Shown here piece by piece: positions 42,073 through 51,844 of a DNA stretch of 64,000 nucleotides. Both the position numbers and the translations under genes were made by a program. The notes below the pieces were generated by a model. That model was not told where the DNA came from. It saw only the letters and a program-made list of their open reading frames with translations, and searched no databases. Source of the stretch: Vreelandella maris (lineage in GTDB: Bacteria; Pseudomonadota; Gammaproteobacteria; Pseudomonadales; Halomonadaceae); contig NZ_JABWCV010000013.1 of assembly GCF_013371085.1 (NCBI RefSeq), forward strand, positions 1 through 64,000. The letters are read 5' to 3'. Position 1 is the first letter of the stretch. Every line of letters begins with the position of its first letter.

Positions 42073-42999
42073 ATGATTCGTAATTTTTCTCTGTTTAACG
42101 CGGCCTTGCTCCTGCTTCCTCAGTTGGCTCATTTTTCCTGGCGCGTACTTCGTAATTTTCTGAAAAACCACGGCGTCCTGCTGGCGGGCGGGGTGGGCTA
42201 CAATATTTTGCTCTCCATCGTGCCGTTATTTGCTGTACTGGTGGTGCTGTTAACTCAAGTCGTTGATCAGCAGCATCTTCTCAATGTGCTCGCTATCCAG
42301 GCCCGGCATATGGCTCCCGCCCACGCCGAGGTATTGCTTGAGGCCGTGCGTAGCCTGCTCGATTCGCGCGATGTCATCGGCATTCTGAGCTTTCCCGTTC
42401 TATTACTGTTCAGTTCGTTTGCCTTTCGCATGCTGGAAGACGCCTTGGCGATCATTTTTCATACACCGGAGAGCCCGCACATCAAGCGCCGTGTCTGGGT
42501 GTCAGTGATGCTGCCTTATGCCTTTATGGTGGTGCTGGGGGCGGGCTTGATGGCGCTAACGATAGTGGTCACCCTAGCCAGTTCACTCAATACGTTGGTC
42601 TTTTTACTATTCGAGCGCGAGCTGCCGTTGGCGAGCTTTTCAGAACCTGTGCTCAACCTAGCCAGTTTCATTGGGGTTTTCCTACTCTTTAGCGCTATTT
42701 ATAAAGTGCTGCCGGTGGTGCGTATCGCCTTACGCCGTGCGGTAGTGGGTGGTTTTGTGGCAGCGCTACTCTGGGAAGGCGTACGGCTGTTACTGGTCTA
42801 CTACTTTGCCAATCTATCGTTCGTAAACGCCGTTTACGGCTCGCTGGCAACACTGGTGATCGTGCTGATTAGTTTGGAAGTAGGGGCCATTATTTTACTG
42901 CTGGGCGCCCAGGTGATTGCCGAACTGGAACGCAACTCGCGCCTCGGCCTACCCTGGCATCTCGACCCTAGCCGCCAGCCTATTACACGGGTTAAATGA
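42073..42999 (+). CDS. YihY/BrkB family inner-membrane protein
   Basis: 308 aa, six predicted helices. Family marks: FLKNHGVLLAGGVGYNILLSIVPLFAVLVVLL near the N-terminus, LFSSFAFRMLEDALAIIFH, IYKVLPVVRIALRRAVVGGFVAALLWEGVRLLLVYYFANLSFVNAVYGSLATLVIVLISLEVGAIILLLGAQVIAEL. Long misnamed ribonuclease BN; its real function is uncertain, with transport suggested. ATG at 42073 with AAGGAG 11 bases before it is chosen; an in-frame ATG at 42019 has no ribosome site. Stands alone. Confidence 0.88.
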   Translation: MIRNFSLFNAALLLLPQLAHFSWRVLRNFLKNHGVLLAGGVGYNILLSIVPLFAVLVVLLTQVVDQQHLLNVLAIQARHMAPAHAEVLLEAVRSLLDSRDVIGILSFPVLLLFSSFAFRMLEDALAIIFHTPESPHIKRRVWVSVMLPYAFMVVLGAGLMALTIVVTLASSLNTLVFLLFERELPLASFSEPVLNLASFIGVFLLFSAIYKVLPVVRIALRRAVVGGFVAALLWEGVRLLLVYYFANLSFVNAVYGSLATLVIVLISLEVGAIILLLGAQVIAELERNSRLGLPWHLDPSRQPITRVK

Positions 43000-43068
43000 G
43001 CAACCTGGGGCGGCTGACGCTCCCTGCGCGTGCTTGGCGTGATGGTAAAAAGACAGCCAAACGACGTG

Positions 43069-43096
43069 GCAAAAAGCCCTCAAATCAAAAGGGCTT
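43069..43096 (-). terminator. Terminator of GntR gene
   Basis: Minus strand: AAGCCCT-TTTGATTTG-AGGGCTT followed by TTTGCC. The hairpin overlaps the GntR stop codon. It faces the end of the BrkB-like gene. Confidence 0.65.
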
Positions 43097-43792
43097 AATA
43101 TTAATATCAAGATAAGAAGGGGCAAGGTCCCGCTCAAGCGGCACGAACATCTCTTCCATAAAATCCATCAGCAAATGCGTCGCTTTTAATGCATTAGGAG
43201 TGTCACGCTCAATGATCGCATCGAGCATATCGATGTGCATCTGGATATTTTCCTGCACGGTGCGCTCGCTCCCCAGGTGGCTCTGATAAAGATACCCCAA
43301 CCGCCGAAACGTCGTGTGAAGTGGCCGCAATGTCCGTTCCACAAACGGTTCGTCGGCAGCCTCCAACAGTAATTGATCCATCCGCTTATCGAGCTCATTG
43401 AAGGGGCGAATATCACTGCCTGACTTTAATTCTCGAAGCATGCGGGCTAGTTGGTTCAGCTGACTTCTTACCAGACCACTGGCGTTATCAATGGCCAGCT
43501 CAACGACAAAACTCTCAATGTCGCGCCGAATTCTTAACAACCGGCGCTCGCGATGCAAGTCAATGGGCGTAATCTTTACCCCGCGCCCAGCGCGTACTTC
43601 CAAAAGGGTGTCGTCCGAAAGCTTGCGAATCGCTTCAAGCACGGGGGTGCGGCCCAGCGACACCCGCTCCTGTAAGTCGGCCATTGTCATGGTCTCACCG
43701 GGCTTGAGCTCCATGTGAGCAATTAATGACTCAATTCTCTCGTAAGCCTGTTCTCCTTGGGACATCCCGTAAGACGATGTTTTATTGACCAT
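43085..43792 (-). CDS. GntR-family regulator, FCD domain
   Basis: 235 aa. N-terminal winged helix (GEQAYERIESLIAHMELKPGETMTMADLQERVSLGRTPVLEAIRKLSDDTLLEVRAGRGVKITPID) and C-terminal helical FCD ligand domain with putative metal/ligand histidines (HIDMLDAIIERD, ATHLLMDFMEEMF). FadR-subfamily proteins usually sense sugar acids or carboxylates and repress the neighbouring catabolic genes. It is divergent from the SDR-TRAP cluster, which it probably controls. Confidence 0.92.
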   Translation of the reverse strand: MVNKTSSYGMSQGEQAYERIESLIAHMELKPGETMTMADLQERVSLGRTPVLEAIRKLSDDTLLEVRAGRGVKITPIDLHRERRLLRIRRDIESFVVELAIDNASGLVRSQLNQLARMLRELKSGSDIRPFNELDKRMDQLLLEAADEPFVERTLRPLHTTFRRLGYLYQSHLGSERTVQENIQMHIDMLDAIIERDTPNALKATHLLMDFMEEMFVPLERDLAPSYLDINIKPF

Positions 43793-44127
43793 TATTTTTT
43801 AATCCCGATAAATTAGTGCCTTATTAGACATAAGTATCATGGTATATCAAGGTATATACCAATATATTTCTAATCAGAACACATGTGATGGATACGTCAA
43901 TAACGCTTAAGTAGCGCATCACTTGATTGTTTATTTAATGTTTCCTTAAAAAATAAGTTTTCAATAAAGGTGGAAGCAGAGTCTTGTGACTAACATATCT
44001 TTAACGCTGCTTACTTGTAGCTTTCGCCGCAACGTTAATAGCCTTCAAAAAAACGCTTAATTCACTCTAGAAAGTAGCTAAACCCTAAAATTCTTTTCAC
44101 ACAACAATGATACAAGAGGTGAGAAAG
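43793..44127 (+). promoter_or_regulatory. Divergent control region with GTATATAC palindrome
   Basis: 335 A+T-rich bases between GntR and SDR genes. The perfect palindrome GGTATATACC is at 43851-43860, with a related half GGTATAT at 43841-43847. The layout (about 60 bases from the GntR start) fits an FCD-GntR operator. AGAGGTGAG precedes the SDR start at 44128. No other coding frame or hairpin is seen. Confidence 0.5.
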
Positions 44128-44892
44128 ATGACCTTGTTCGATCTAACGGGCCGCACGGCACTTATTACCGGTTCATCGGGTGGGCTGGGGCTCGCAATGG
44201 CCCGCGGATTGGCTCAGTCGGGCGCTCAAATCATTATTCATGGTCGTAATCGCGACAAACTCGAAGCAGCGCGTGATGCCCTTTCCGAGGAAGGGCATAG
44301 CGTATTGACCACATCGTTCGATATTACCGACGAAGCTGCCATTGAGCAGGCGCTGGCAGCGCTTGATGCCGATGGCGTGACTATCGACATCCTGGTCAAT
44401 AACGCTGGCATGCAGCTTCGCCGCCCGTTGGTCGAGCTCGAACGCGACCAGTGGGACACCGTGATCAACACGAACCTGAGCAGCACCTTCCTGCTGGGTC
44501 GCAACGTTGCCCGTCAAATGATTGCGCGCGGAAAGGGCGGCAAAATCATCAATATCGGCTCACTGATGAGCTCAGTCGCACGCCCAACCGTGGGCGCTTA
44601 TACGGCGTCCAAGGGCGGCGTGCGTTTGTTGACCCAATCCATGGCTGCGGAGTGGGCTGAACATAACATTCAGACCAATGCCATCGGCCCAGGCTACATG
44701 ATCACGGAGATGACCCAGCCACTGGTCGATGATCCGAAATTCAATGACTGGATCGTTGGCCGCACCCCTTCCAAGCGCTGGGGTGTTCCCGAGGATCTCG
44801 TCGGCACGGTGGTCTATCTGGCATCCCCGGCGTCGAGCTACGTAAATGGCCAGATCATTTACGTCGACGGCGGCATGCTGGCCGTTCTTTAA
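44128..44892 (+). CDS. SDR-family dehydrogenase, gluconate 5-dehydrogenase-like
   Basis: 254 aa NAD(P)-dependent oxidoreductase. Rossmann motif TGSSGGLGLAMARG, NNAG motif, catalytic Ser (INIGSL), Tyr and Lys in YTASKGG. FDLTGRTALITGSSGGLG and the C-terminal YVNGQIIYVDGG are the pattern of gluconate 5-dehydrogenase/IdnO-like enzymes, which interconvert 5-keto-gluconate and gluconate. The substrate is inferred only. ATG at 44128 has AGAGGTGAG upstream. It is followed by TRAP genes, so import and oxidation of a sugar acid is likely. Confidence 0.88.
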   Translation: MTLFDLTGRTALITGSSGGLGLAMARGLAQSGAQIIIHGRNRDKLEAARDALSEEGHSVLTTSFDITDEAAIEQALAALDADGVTIDILVNNAGMQLRRPLVELERDQWDTVINTNLSSTFLLGRNVARQMIARGKGGKIINIGSLMSSVARPTVGAYTASKGGVRLLTQSMAAEWAEHNIQTNAIGPGYMITEMTQPLVDDPKFNDWIVGRTPSKRWGVPEDLVGTVVYLASPASSYVNGQIIYVDGGMLAVL

Positions 44893-44975
44893 CGGCAATT
44901 TAAAACCCGAGAAAGACAACCACACCGGTATGACCGGATGAACGACCTATATAACAACATACAAGGATTAGGCTC

Positions 44976-45968
44976 ATGCAAATTAAACACGCTTTAACCA
45001 CAACACCCGCTGTGCTGACGGCATTGGCGCTCGCCATCAGCAGCACGTCCGTTCTAGCAGCAGATTACAATGCCAAGCTCTCGCTCGATGTGCCGGAAGG
45101 CAATACTAAATATGTAGCGGCGCAGCAGTTTGCCGACCTAGTGCGTGAACGCACAGATAATAATGTTGATATCCAGCTGTTCGCTAACAGCGTGCTGGGC
45201 GGAGAAAGCGAATCTGCCGAAGGCATCCGGCTGGGCTCGGTACAGATGGGCATCATCACCAGCTCTGTACTGACCTCTTGGATTCCCGAGGTTCAAGTGC
45301 TCGATCTGCCTTATTTGATCGATGGCGAAGAACAGGCAACTGCGCTCAGCGAACCATTGACCGAAGAACTCTCGGCCAACTTTGAAGAGCAGGGGTTCCA
45401 CCTGCTTGGCTTCTCCGTCAATGGTATCCGTCAGTTGATGAGCAGTTTCCCGATTGATTCGATTGACGACATCCAGGGCAAGAAGATGCGCGTCATCCAG
45501 AGCCCGTTGCACGTCGACGCCTGGAAAGCAGCTGGCGCCAACCCAACGCCAGTTCCCGCACCTGAAATCTATAACTCCATGCAGACGGGGGTTATCGACT
45601 TCTTTGATAACACTGCGACTAACTATCTGACCAACCGCTTCTATGAAGTGGCTCCGTACTATGTGAAAACCGATCACATCTTCGCCATGGGTACCTGGGT
45701 AGTGTCACAGAACTGGTGGGAGCGTCTGCCTGACGACTACCAGGAGGTGATCACTGAGGCGGCACTGGAGGTTCAGGCAGAGCTACCCGCCATGCGTAAG
45801 AGTGACGACCAGGCGGCACTGGATGAAACCGTTGCAGACGGTGCAACGATCATCGAAATCGAAGACAAAGGGCCATGGCAAGAAGCTATGAAGCCGATCC
45901 GCGATGAGTACGTTGAAAAAATCCCGAATGGCGAAGCACTTGTTTCGCTGATCGAAAACGCGGAATAA
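44976..45968 (+). CDS. TRAP solute-binding protein (DctP family), second system
   Basis: 330 aa. Signal peptide ending STSVLAA; AAGGATTAGG before the ATG. DctP motifs: YVAAQQFADLVRERTDNNVDIQLFANSVLGGESESAEGIRLGSVQMGIIT, HLLGFSVNGIRQLMSS, MQTGVIDFFDNTATNYLTN. It differs clearly from the receptor at 36983, so it is not a recent duplicate. It feeds the fused permease downstream; a hairpin between them probably raises receptor level. Confidence 0.93.
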   Translation: MQIKHALTTTPAVLTALALAISSTSVLAADYNAKLSLDVPEGNTKYVAAQQFADLVRERTDNNVDIQLFANSVLGGESESAEGIRLGSVQMGIITSSVLTSWIPEVQVLDLPYLIDGEEQATALSEPLTEELSANFEEQGFHLLGFSVNGIRQLMSSFPIDSIDDIQGKKMRVIQSPLHVDAWKAAGANPTPVPAPEIYNSMQTGVIDFFDNTATNYLTNRFYEVAPYYVKTDHIFAMGTWVVSQNWWERLPDDYQEVITEAALEVQAELPAMRKSDDQAALDETVADGATIIEIEDKGPWQEAMKPIRDEYVEKIPNGEALVSLIENAE

Positions 45969-45977
45969 CAACCCTGT

Positions 45978-46002
45978 CGGCCCCACCGCTACGGTGGGGC
46001 CG
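45978..46002 (+). terminator. Intra-operon hairpin between receptor and permease
   Basis: Perfect 11-bp stem CGGCCCCACCG/CGGTGGGGCCG with a 3-base loop and weak T content after it. Such hairpins often stabilise the receptor message and lower permease expression. Confidence 0.6.
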
Positions 46003-46049
46003 AGTGTTTGTTGCGTCTTCACTGGCGCCGCCCTTCTGGAGCGTATCGG

Positions 46050-47915
46050 ATGTCTGCCTACCGTTTTTCCCTTGCAACCTCATCACTGGGCATCGGCCGC
46101 GCCGCCACCGGGCTGGAAAGCCTGGTGCGTTTCCTCGTCTTTGGCATTTTGCTGGCCATGACCCTGGCGGTGCTCGCCGGTGTCGTTTCTCGCTATGTTT
46201 TTAACGACTCCTTTTCGTGGACCGAAGAGTTCGCGATATGGTGTTTTACTTGGTTAATCTTTCTCGGCGCGGCGTTAGGGGTACGCCAACAGCGCCATGT
46301 TGCGGGTGACTTTCTACCTAAAGATCTGCCCGCCTGGCTCGCCGGTGTACTGGGTTTCACCCAGATTCTTATCCTTTCGCTGACACTGATCATGATGTTT
46401 TTCGGTGGCTACCAACTAGCCGACATGGTGGGTGGCACCAGCGCCAGCTTACAATGGCCTACGGCTATCAAGTACGCCGTCATTCCCATTTCCGGTGTCA
46501 TCGCGCTGGTTTTTCTGCTCGCTCGCGACGCTGACAATACAGGTATTCTGATCCGCAACTTGGCGGCGATAGTCATCGCTGGCTTGATCTATGCAGGGCT
46601 GGATCAAGGCCTATTGGGGCCCTTACAGGGCGTCTCACCGAGCCTGATCATGCTGGTGGTTTTCTTTCTGGCACTCGGGGTTGGTGTACCGGTATCGTTT
46701 TCGTTGATGTTCGGGGTGTTTCTGGCCAGTTCGGCCTCGTTTATTCTGCCGGCGCCAGCGGTGGTTCAGAACATGGTCACCGGCTCGACTAAGTTCATCC
46801 TGCTAGCGATTCCCTTCTTTCTATCTACCGGTTACCTACTTAACCTTGGTGGGCTTTCGACTCGCTTAATTGATTTCGCCACAAGCTTGGTCGGCCACCT
46901 GCGCGGCGGCCTGGCCCACGTCAACATCCTCAACAGCCTGATGGTTGGCGGTATCTCAGGCTCTTCGAGTGCCGATGCGGCCAGCAGCACCAAAATCCTA
47001 GTGCCTGAGATGGTCAAACGCGGCTACTCGCCAGCGTTCTCCTGCGCGGTCACCGCCTCATCAGCTATTCTGCCCAACGTGGTACCTCCAGCCATCGCCA
47101 TGTTGGTCTATGCCTCGGTCGCCAACGTTTCTATCGCCCGCCTGTTCATGGCCGGTATCGTGCCTGCACTGATGGCCGCCGGTGCGTTGATGCTGGTCGC
47201 TTATTGGATCTCCGTGCGACGTCAGTACCAGACAGCTACCGCACGCGCGCCAATGGCGACGATCTGGCATACCTTCGTGCGGGCGCTGCCGGTGCTGGTG
47301 ATCACCGTCGGTGTACTTGGCGGGATCCGCTTTGGGGTTATTACCGCCACCGAGGCGGGTGTTGTGGCGTTGCTCTGGACGTTCGTGCTTGGCAAACTGG
47401 TATTCAAAGCGTACGACTGGAAGCAGTTTTACCGCTCCTTCGTTGAGTGCGGGACGGACGCCGCGCTGGTCGGTTTTTTGATCGCAGCCTCGGTACCGTT
47501 CGCATGGATATTGATTGCTGAGCAGGTACCCCAGGAAATAGTCGGCTGGGCAGGCACGGCGGCCGACAGTCAGTTCGGGTTGTTCATCATCCTTTTAGTG
47601 GTCCTTGCCGTGGCCGGCATGTTTCTCGACCTGACACCAGCGATGCTGATCATCGCTCCCCTGTTTTTACCGATGATGACCAATGCTGGCGTCGACCCGG
47701 TGCAATTGGGGATCGTGATGATTATTACCTTACAGCTAGGGGGGATATCGCCACCCGTGGGGCTGTTGGTATTTATCACATCGCAGATCGCCAAGGTATC
47801 GCCTTCCGCCGTGTTCCGTGCGGCGGTACCTTTCATCGCTGCGACCATGGTGATCGTCCTGCTACTGTGCATGTTCCCCGCACTCACCATTGGCCTGTGG
47901 AATCTGTTGGAATAA
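46050..47915 (+). CDS. Fused TRAP permease DctQM
   Basis: 621 aa, about 16 transmembrane helices. The first 170 residues are DctQ-like (VSRYVFNDSFSWTEEFAIWCFTWLIFLGAALGVRQQRHVAGD), the rest DctM-like (LALGVGVPVSFSLMFGVFLASSASFILPAPAVVQNMVTGSTKFILLAIPFFLSTGYLL, VGGISGSSSADAASSTKILVPEMVKRGYSPAFSCAVTASSAILPNVVPPAIAMLVY, LQLGGISPPVGLLVFI). The fusion fixes Q:M stoichiometry as in SiaQM. ATG at 46050 with GGAG is preferred over 46008. Last gene of the SDR cluster. Confidence 0.93.
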   Translation: MSAYRFSLATSSLGIGRAATGLESLVRFLVFGILLAMTLAVLAGVVSRYVFNDSFSWTEEFAIWCFTWLIFLGAALGVRQQRHVAGDFLPKDLPAWLAGVLGFTQILILSLTLIMMFFGGYQLADMVGGTSASLQWPTAIKYAVIPISGVIALVFLLARDADNTGILIRNLAAIVIAGLIYAGLDQGLLGPLQGVSPSLIMLVVFFLALGVGVPVSFSLMFGVFLASSASFILPAPAVVQNMVTGSTKFILLAIPFFLSTGYLLNLGGLSTRLIDFATSLVGHLRGGLAHVNILNSLMVGGISGSSSADAASSTKILVPEMVKRGYSPAFSCAVTASSAILPNVVPPAIAMLVYASVANVSIARLFMAGIVPALMAAGALMLVAYWISVRRQYQTATARAPMATIWHTFVRALPVLVITVGVLGGIRFGVITATEAGVVALLWTFVLGKLVFKAYDWKQFYRSFVECGTDAALVGFLIAASVPFAWILIAEQVPQEIVGWAGTAADSQFGLFIILLVVLAVAGMFLDLTPAMLIIAPLFLPMMTNAGVDPVQLGIVMIITLQLGGISPPVGLLVFITSQIAKVSPSAVFRAAVPFIAATMVIVLLLCMFPALTIGLWNLLE

Positions 47916-47930
47916 TAAGCCGCTAAACAA

Positions 47931-47960
47931 CAAAGGCCGCCAAACATTTGGCGGCCTTTG
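47931..47960. terminator. Bidirectional terminator between TRAP and urease operons
   Basis: Perfect 14-bp inverted repeat CAAAGGCCGCCAAA/TTTGGCGGCCTTTG with a 2-base spacer between convergent dctQM and ureG. A/T arms at both ends make it usable from both sides. Confidence 0.85.
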
Positions 47961-47975
47961 TGCATCGCGGACTTA

Positions 47976-48632
47976 CTAAATTGCCCCTGTACTCACGGCA
48001 GCCGCTTTATCAGCCTGCGGGCGCCGTTCATCCAGCATTCCTTTATCGAGAATAAAGCGGATGATCTCTTCAAGCCCGACCCCGTCATATAGGTTGGTAA
48101 ATACGAAGGGGCGTTCGCCACGCATTTTCTTCGAGTCGCGTTCCATCACGTCTAGTGACGCGTGCACATACTCGGCGATATCGATCTTGTTGATAATCAG
48201 CAGGTCTGACTTGGTGATGCCCGGCCCGCCTTTACGGGGGATTTTATCGCCTGCGGATACGTCGATCACGTAGAGCGTCAGGTCGGAAAGCTCGGGGCTG
48301 AAGGTGGCCGAGAGATTGTCGCCGCCCGACTCCACCATGACCAGTTCCAGCTTCGGGTGGCGCGCCTGCAGCTCATCAATGGCGGCCAGGTTCATCGAGG
48401 CATCTTCACGAATGGCCGTATGCGGGCAGCCGCCGGTTTCCACGCCCAGAATACGATCCGCTGGGAGGGCATCGTGCTTGAGCAGAAAATCGGCGTCTTC
48501 TCGGGTATAGATATCGTTGGTGACCACGGCGATATCGTAGTAGTCACGCAGCGCTAAACAGAGTTGCTTGAGCAGCGCGGTTTTACCGGAGCCTACCGGG
48601 CCACCCACACCAACGCGTAAACAGTGAGTCAT
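47976..48632 (-). CDS. ureG: Urease accessory GTPase UreG
   Basis: 218 aa GTPase that drives nickel delivery to apo-urease with UreD and UreF. P-loop [21 protein letters not shown]; metal-binding CPH in [39 protein letters not shown]. The ATG at 48632 has GAGGAGAG upstream; an in-frame ATG 33 bases earlier lacks support. Final gene of the leftward urease operon. Confidence 0.96.
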   Translation of the reverse strand: MTHCLRVGVGGPVGSGKTALLKQLCLALRDYYDIAVVTNDIYTREDADFLLKHDALPADRILGVETGGCPHTAIREDASMNLAAIDELQARHPKLELVMVESGGDNLSATFSPELSDLTLYVIDVSAGDKIPRKGGPGITKSDLLIINKIDIAEYVHASLDVMERDSKKMRGERPFVFTNLYDGVGLEEIIRFILDKGMLDERRPQADKAAAVSTGAI

Positions 48633-48677
48633 CGTTCTCTCCTCGTTAACTTCTAAGCTTTTCAATTTATGAGCTTT

Positions 48678-49421
48678 TTAACTTCTAAACAGGCGCGAAT
48701 ATTGCGTTTCATGCAAGGCGCTGGCCAGTGCCAGGCCGGGCAGCACTGGGCCTAGCTCGTCATCTTCCAGCGTTAACGCCTGATTGACGGCATCCACTAG
48801 CGCTGGGCGCAGTTGCTCAATCACGCGCTGAGCAGCGGTATGGCCCAGCGGAAGCGCTTTACAGGCCACTGCCAACTGGTTCTCTAACCACGCCCAGGCA
48901 AAGCCCAGCAGGGTTTGGCGCACGGACACGCCACGCAAGTGAGCCGTGTAGGCAAACAGCGTCACATAGCCTGCTTGATGCGGGAGCAAAGGCGTTAGTG
49001 AGTCTTCACTTGGCAGTTGCTGATCGCTTGGTAATAAATCCAAGCTGCTCAACAAGCGTTTAAGCGAGGCGCCTAGGCGGCTGTCTTCAGCGGCCAGCTC
49101 GGCGGTTTCCCGGGTGGCGGCCAGCCACTCATCCCATGTGGCGACGGTTGCGCTGGCCGTTTCGCTGTCGGCTTGGCCAAACGCCTGATGCAATCGCGCC
49201 AGCACGGGAAGCTCGCAGCGGGTTAAACCATCTTCCAGCACGCCGCTTAACCACTCGGCAAGGCTCGCTTCATCGCGTACCCAGTCCAGCTCGAAGGCGC
49301 TTTCCAGGCCTTGGGAGAAGGCGAAGGCGCCAATCGGCAGCGCGGGGCTCACCAACTGCATCAGCCCCAGCAGCGCTAGTTCGTCGCTTTGGCTTTCTAA
49401 TGCGTTAAGCTCAGTGTGCAT
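48678..49421 (-). CDS. ureF: Urease accessory protein UreF
   Basis: 247 aa. UreF family: LGLMQLVSPALPIGAFAFSQGLESAFELDWVRDEASLAEWLSGVL and HLRGVSVRQTLLGFAWAWLENQLAVACKALPLGHTAAQRVI. Couples UreD to UreG in the activation complex. The start is uncertain: ATG at 49421 or the ATG four codons earlier (49433); both lie within the His-rich end of ureE, so the genes overlap and are translationally coupled. Confidence 0.93.
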   Translation of the reverse strand: MHTELNALESQSDELALLGLMQLVSPALPIGAFAFSQGLESAFELDWVRDEASLAEWLSGVLEDGLTRCELPVLARLHQAFGQADSETASATVATWDEWLAATRETAELAAEDSRLGASLKRLLSSLDLLPSDQQLPSEDSLTPLLPHQAGYVTLFAYTAHLRGVSVRQTLLGFAWAWLENQLAVACKALPLGHTAAQRVIEQLRPALVDAVNQALTLEDDELGPVLPGLALASALHETQYSRLFRS

Positions 49422-49956
49422 GGTGATGCTCATGCGGGTGGTCATGATCGTGATCGTGATCGTGTGAATGGTCGTGCGAATGGCCATGACCGTGGGAATG
49501 CGAATGCCCGCCGCCCACTTGGTTATAAGCGCCTGGCTCTGGGTCGAAGGTGGCGTTGTGATGCTCTAGTTCGGCACCCAGCAGCTCGGCGAGCTCTTCC
49601 AGCACGTGATCCGGCGGGAAGCGCACCCAGCCGCCCTTTTCATCTTCCCCCAGCGCCAGCTGAACGTGGCGATTGCCCAAGTGGTAGGCGAGCCGCGCCA
49701 GCGGTAAGCCAGTACTCACTCGCGCGGTAACCACCGGTTCAACGGCGGCACAGACACGCACCACTTCGCCGCTTTCGGCTTTCAGGCCTTCACCGCTGCG
49801 CAGCACCGGGCCGCGATCAAGAAACAGGCCCAGCTCGCGGCCGCTATCGCTTTGCGCTTTTAAGCGCCCACGAATGCGCAGCTCAAAGGGCAGCGTCAGC
49901 GTGTCGCTAGCGGCGCTCTCCTCTACTGGCCCTAAACGTTCTATTAGTTTTAGCAT
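49411..49956 (-). CDS. ureE: Urease nickel metallochaperone UreE
   Basis: 181 aa. N-terminal UreE domain (RIRGRLKAQSDSGRELGLFLDRGPVLRSGEGLKAESGEVVRV), then the metal-binding domain (LARLAYHLGNRHVQLAL), and a C-terminal tail of alternating His and Asp/Ser/Gly (about 30 residues, some 20 His) that would store nickel. The tail codons also make up the upstream region of ureF. The repeated CAT/GAC codons make this stretch a simple repeat. Confidence 0.95.
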   Translation of the reverse strand: MLKLIERLGPVEESAASDTLTLPFELRIRGRLKAQSDSGRELGLFLDRGPVLRSGEGLKAESGEVVRVCAAVEPVVTARVSTGLPLARLAYHLGNRHVQLALGEDEKGGWVRFPPDHVLEELAELLGAELEHHNATFDPEPGAYNQVGGGHSHSHGHGHSHDHSHDHDHDHDHPHEHHHAH

Positions 49957-49988
49957 GAATAGTATCCTTTCTCGCTGGGTGCGGCTGT

Positions 49989-50085
49989 GCCGGGGGTAGG
50001 CCGTAGAGAGGGTCTTTTGCCAGGGATGGCAAAAGTAGCGTACACGGATGTATTCACAGCGCCCTCTCGTAGGCCTACCCCCGGC
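49989..50085. repeat. Palindromic intergenic element, copy 1 (downstream of ureC)
   Basis: Outer arms GCCGGGGGTAGGCC (49989-50002) and GGCCTACCCCCGGC (50072-50085) are perfectly complementary, with GAGAGGG/CCCTCTC inside. Within is a hairpin CTTTTGCC/GGCAAAAG (50014-50035) and a core GCGTACACGGATGTATTCAC (50038-50057) that recurs inverted in copy 2 at 51879-51902. Confidence 0.8.
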
Positions 50086-50104
50086 GCCCCGGATAATGGC
50101 TCAT

Positions 50105-51820
50105 TCAAAACAAATGATACCGCTGAGCCAGCGGGAGTTCGGTGGCGGGCTCGCAGGTTAAAATTTCACCGTCGCAGCGCACTTCGTAGGTTTGCGGGTC
50201 GACGGTTAGTTCTGGGCAGGCGTCGTTGAGCTTCATATCCTGTTTGCGTACTTGCCGCACGTTTTTACACGCCGCCAGTTCGCTGTTTAGCCCCAAGGTC
50301 TCTTTTATGCCTGCATCCAGCGCGGCCTGGCTGACAAAGCTGAGCCGGGTTTGGCTCGCTGCGCGGCCAAAGGCGCCGAACATGTAGCGGTAATGCACCG
50401 GCTGCGGCGTGGGAATCGAAGCATTGGGGTCGCCCATGGGCGCTGCCGCAATCATGCCGCCTTTGATCATCATCGCTGGTTTCACACCAAAGAAGGCCGG
50501 TTTCCACAGTACCAGATCCGCCAGTTTACCGACTTCGATGGAGCCCACTTCGTGAGCGATGCCGTGAGTGATCGCCGGATTGATGGTGTACTTGGCGATA
50601 TAGCGCTTGGCGCGCAGATTGTCAGCGCCCATCGCTTCATCTTCCGGCAGCAGGCCGCGCTGCACCTTCATTTTATGCGCCGTTTGCCAGGTGCGGCAGA
50701 CCACTTCACCGACCCGCCCCATGGCCTGGGAATCCGAGGCGATCATCGAAATCACGCCTAAGTCGTGCAGGATATCCTCGGCGGCGATGGTTTCGCGGCG
50801 AATGCGTGAGTCGGCGAAGGCCACATCTTCGGGGATATTGGGGTCGAGGTGGTGACACACCATCAGCATGTCGAGGTGCTCGTCGATGGTGTTAACCGTG
50901 TAGGGCCGTGTCGGATTGGTGGACGACGGCAGCACGTAGGCTTTCGAGCAGGCGGTGAGAATATCCGGTGCGTGACCGCCGCCCGCGCCTTCGGTGTGGT
51001 AGGTGTGGATGCAGCGCTCTTTGAACGCGGCCAGAGTGTCTTCCACAAAGCCCGACTCATTCAGGGTGTCGGTGTGAATCGCCACCTGCACATCGTAGGC
51101 ATCGGCCACGTTGAGACAGTTATTGATCGAGGCTGGCGTGGTGCCCCAGTCTTCGTGCAGCTTGAGTCCCATGGCGCCTGCTTTGAGCTGAAGCTCCAGG
51201 GATTCGGGCAGGCTGGCGTTGCCCTTGCCCAGAAAGCCGATATTCATCGGCATGTCGTCCACCGCCTGGAGCATTTTGCCGATATGCCAGGAACCTGGCG
51301 TGCAGGTGGTGGCGTTGGAGCCAGTCGCTGGGCCGGTGCCGCCGCCGAGCATGGTGGTCACGCCGCTCATCAGCGCTTCTTCGATCTGCTGGGGGCAGAT
51401 AAAGTGGATGTGGGAATCGATGCCGCCTGCAGTCAGTATCTTCCCTTCGCCGGAAATGATTTCGGTGCCGGGGCCAATCACGATCTCCACATCGGGCTGT
51501 ACGTCTGGGTTGCCCGCCTTGCCAATCGCGGCAATACGGCCGTTCTGGATACCGACATCGGCTTTGACGATGCCCCACCAATCCAGAATCAGCGCGTTGG
51601 TGATGACGGTATCCATGACCGTGTCGTCAGCGCGCTGGCTTTGGCCCATGCCGTCGCGGATGACTTTACCACCGCCGAACTTCACTTCATCACCGTAGTG
51701 GGTGGCGTCTTTCTCGACTTCGATCCACAGCTCGGTATCGCCCAGGCGCACGCGGTCGCCCACCGTGGGGCCGTACATATCGGCGTAGGCTTGCCGACTG
51801 ATCTTGTTAACCGATTTCAT
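50105..51820 (-). CDS. ureC: Urease alpha subunit
   Basis: 571 aa catalytic subunit, hydrolysing urea to ammonia and carbamate. Nickel ligands: HIHF, carbamylated Lys in GLKLHEDWG, and HTDTLNES and the [10 protein letters not shown] histidine. Active-site flap [36 protein letters not shown]. Full length. The ATG at 51820 ([20 protein letters not shown]) has GAGGAGAG; an upstream in-frame ATG at 51868 is rejected. Flanked by two related palindromic elements. Confidence 0.98.
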   Translation of the reverse strand: MKSVNKISRQAYADMYGPTVGDRVRLGDTELWIEVEKDATHYGDEVKFGGGKVIRDGMGQSQRADDTVMDTVITNALILDWWGIVKADVGIQNGRIAAIGKAGNPDVQPDVEIVIGPGTEIISGEGKILTAGGIDSHIHFICPQQIEEALMSGVTTMLGGGTGPATGSNATTCTPGSWHIGKMLQAVDDMPMNIGFLGKGNASLPESLELQLKAGAMGLKLHEDWGTTPASINNCLNVADAYDVQVAIHTDTLNESGFVEDTLAAFKERCIHTYHTEGAGGGHAPDILTACSKAYVLPSSTNPTRPYTVNTIDEHLDMLMVCHHLDPNIPEDVAFADSRIRRETIAAEDILHDLGVISMIASDSQAMGRVGEVVCRTWQTAHKMKVQRGLLPEDEAMGADNLRAKRYIAKYTINPAITHGIAHEVGSIEVGKLADLVLWKPAFFGVKPAMMIKGGMIAAAPMGDPNASIPTPQPVHYRYMFGAFGRAASQTRLSFVSQAALDAGIKETLGLNSELAACKNVRQVRKQDMKLNDACPELTVDPQTYEVRCDGEILTCEPATELPLAQRYHLF

Positions 51821-51844
51821 GTTCTGACTCTCCTCAAAGATGGA

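Noticed and set aside
36983..47915. The two TRAP systems as a recent duplication
   Set aside because: The receptors are clearly different in sequence and one system has separate, the other fused permeases.
49416..49500. Simple repeat GATCGTGATCGTGATC-like as a regulatory or Dam-site cluster
   Set aside because: It is the coding sequence of the His/Asp-rich metal-binding tail of UreE.
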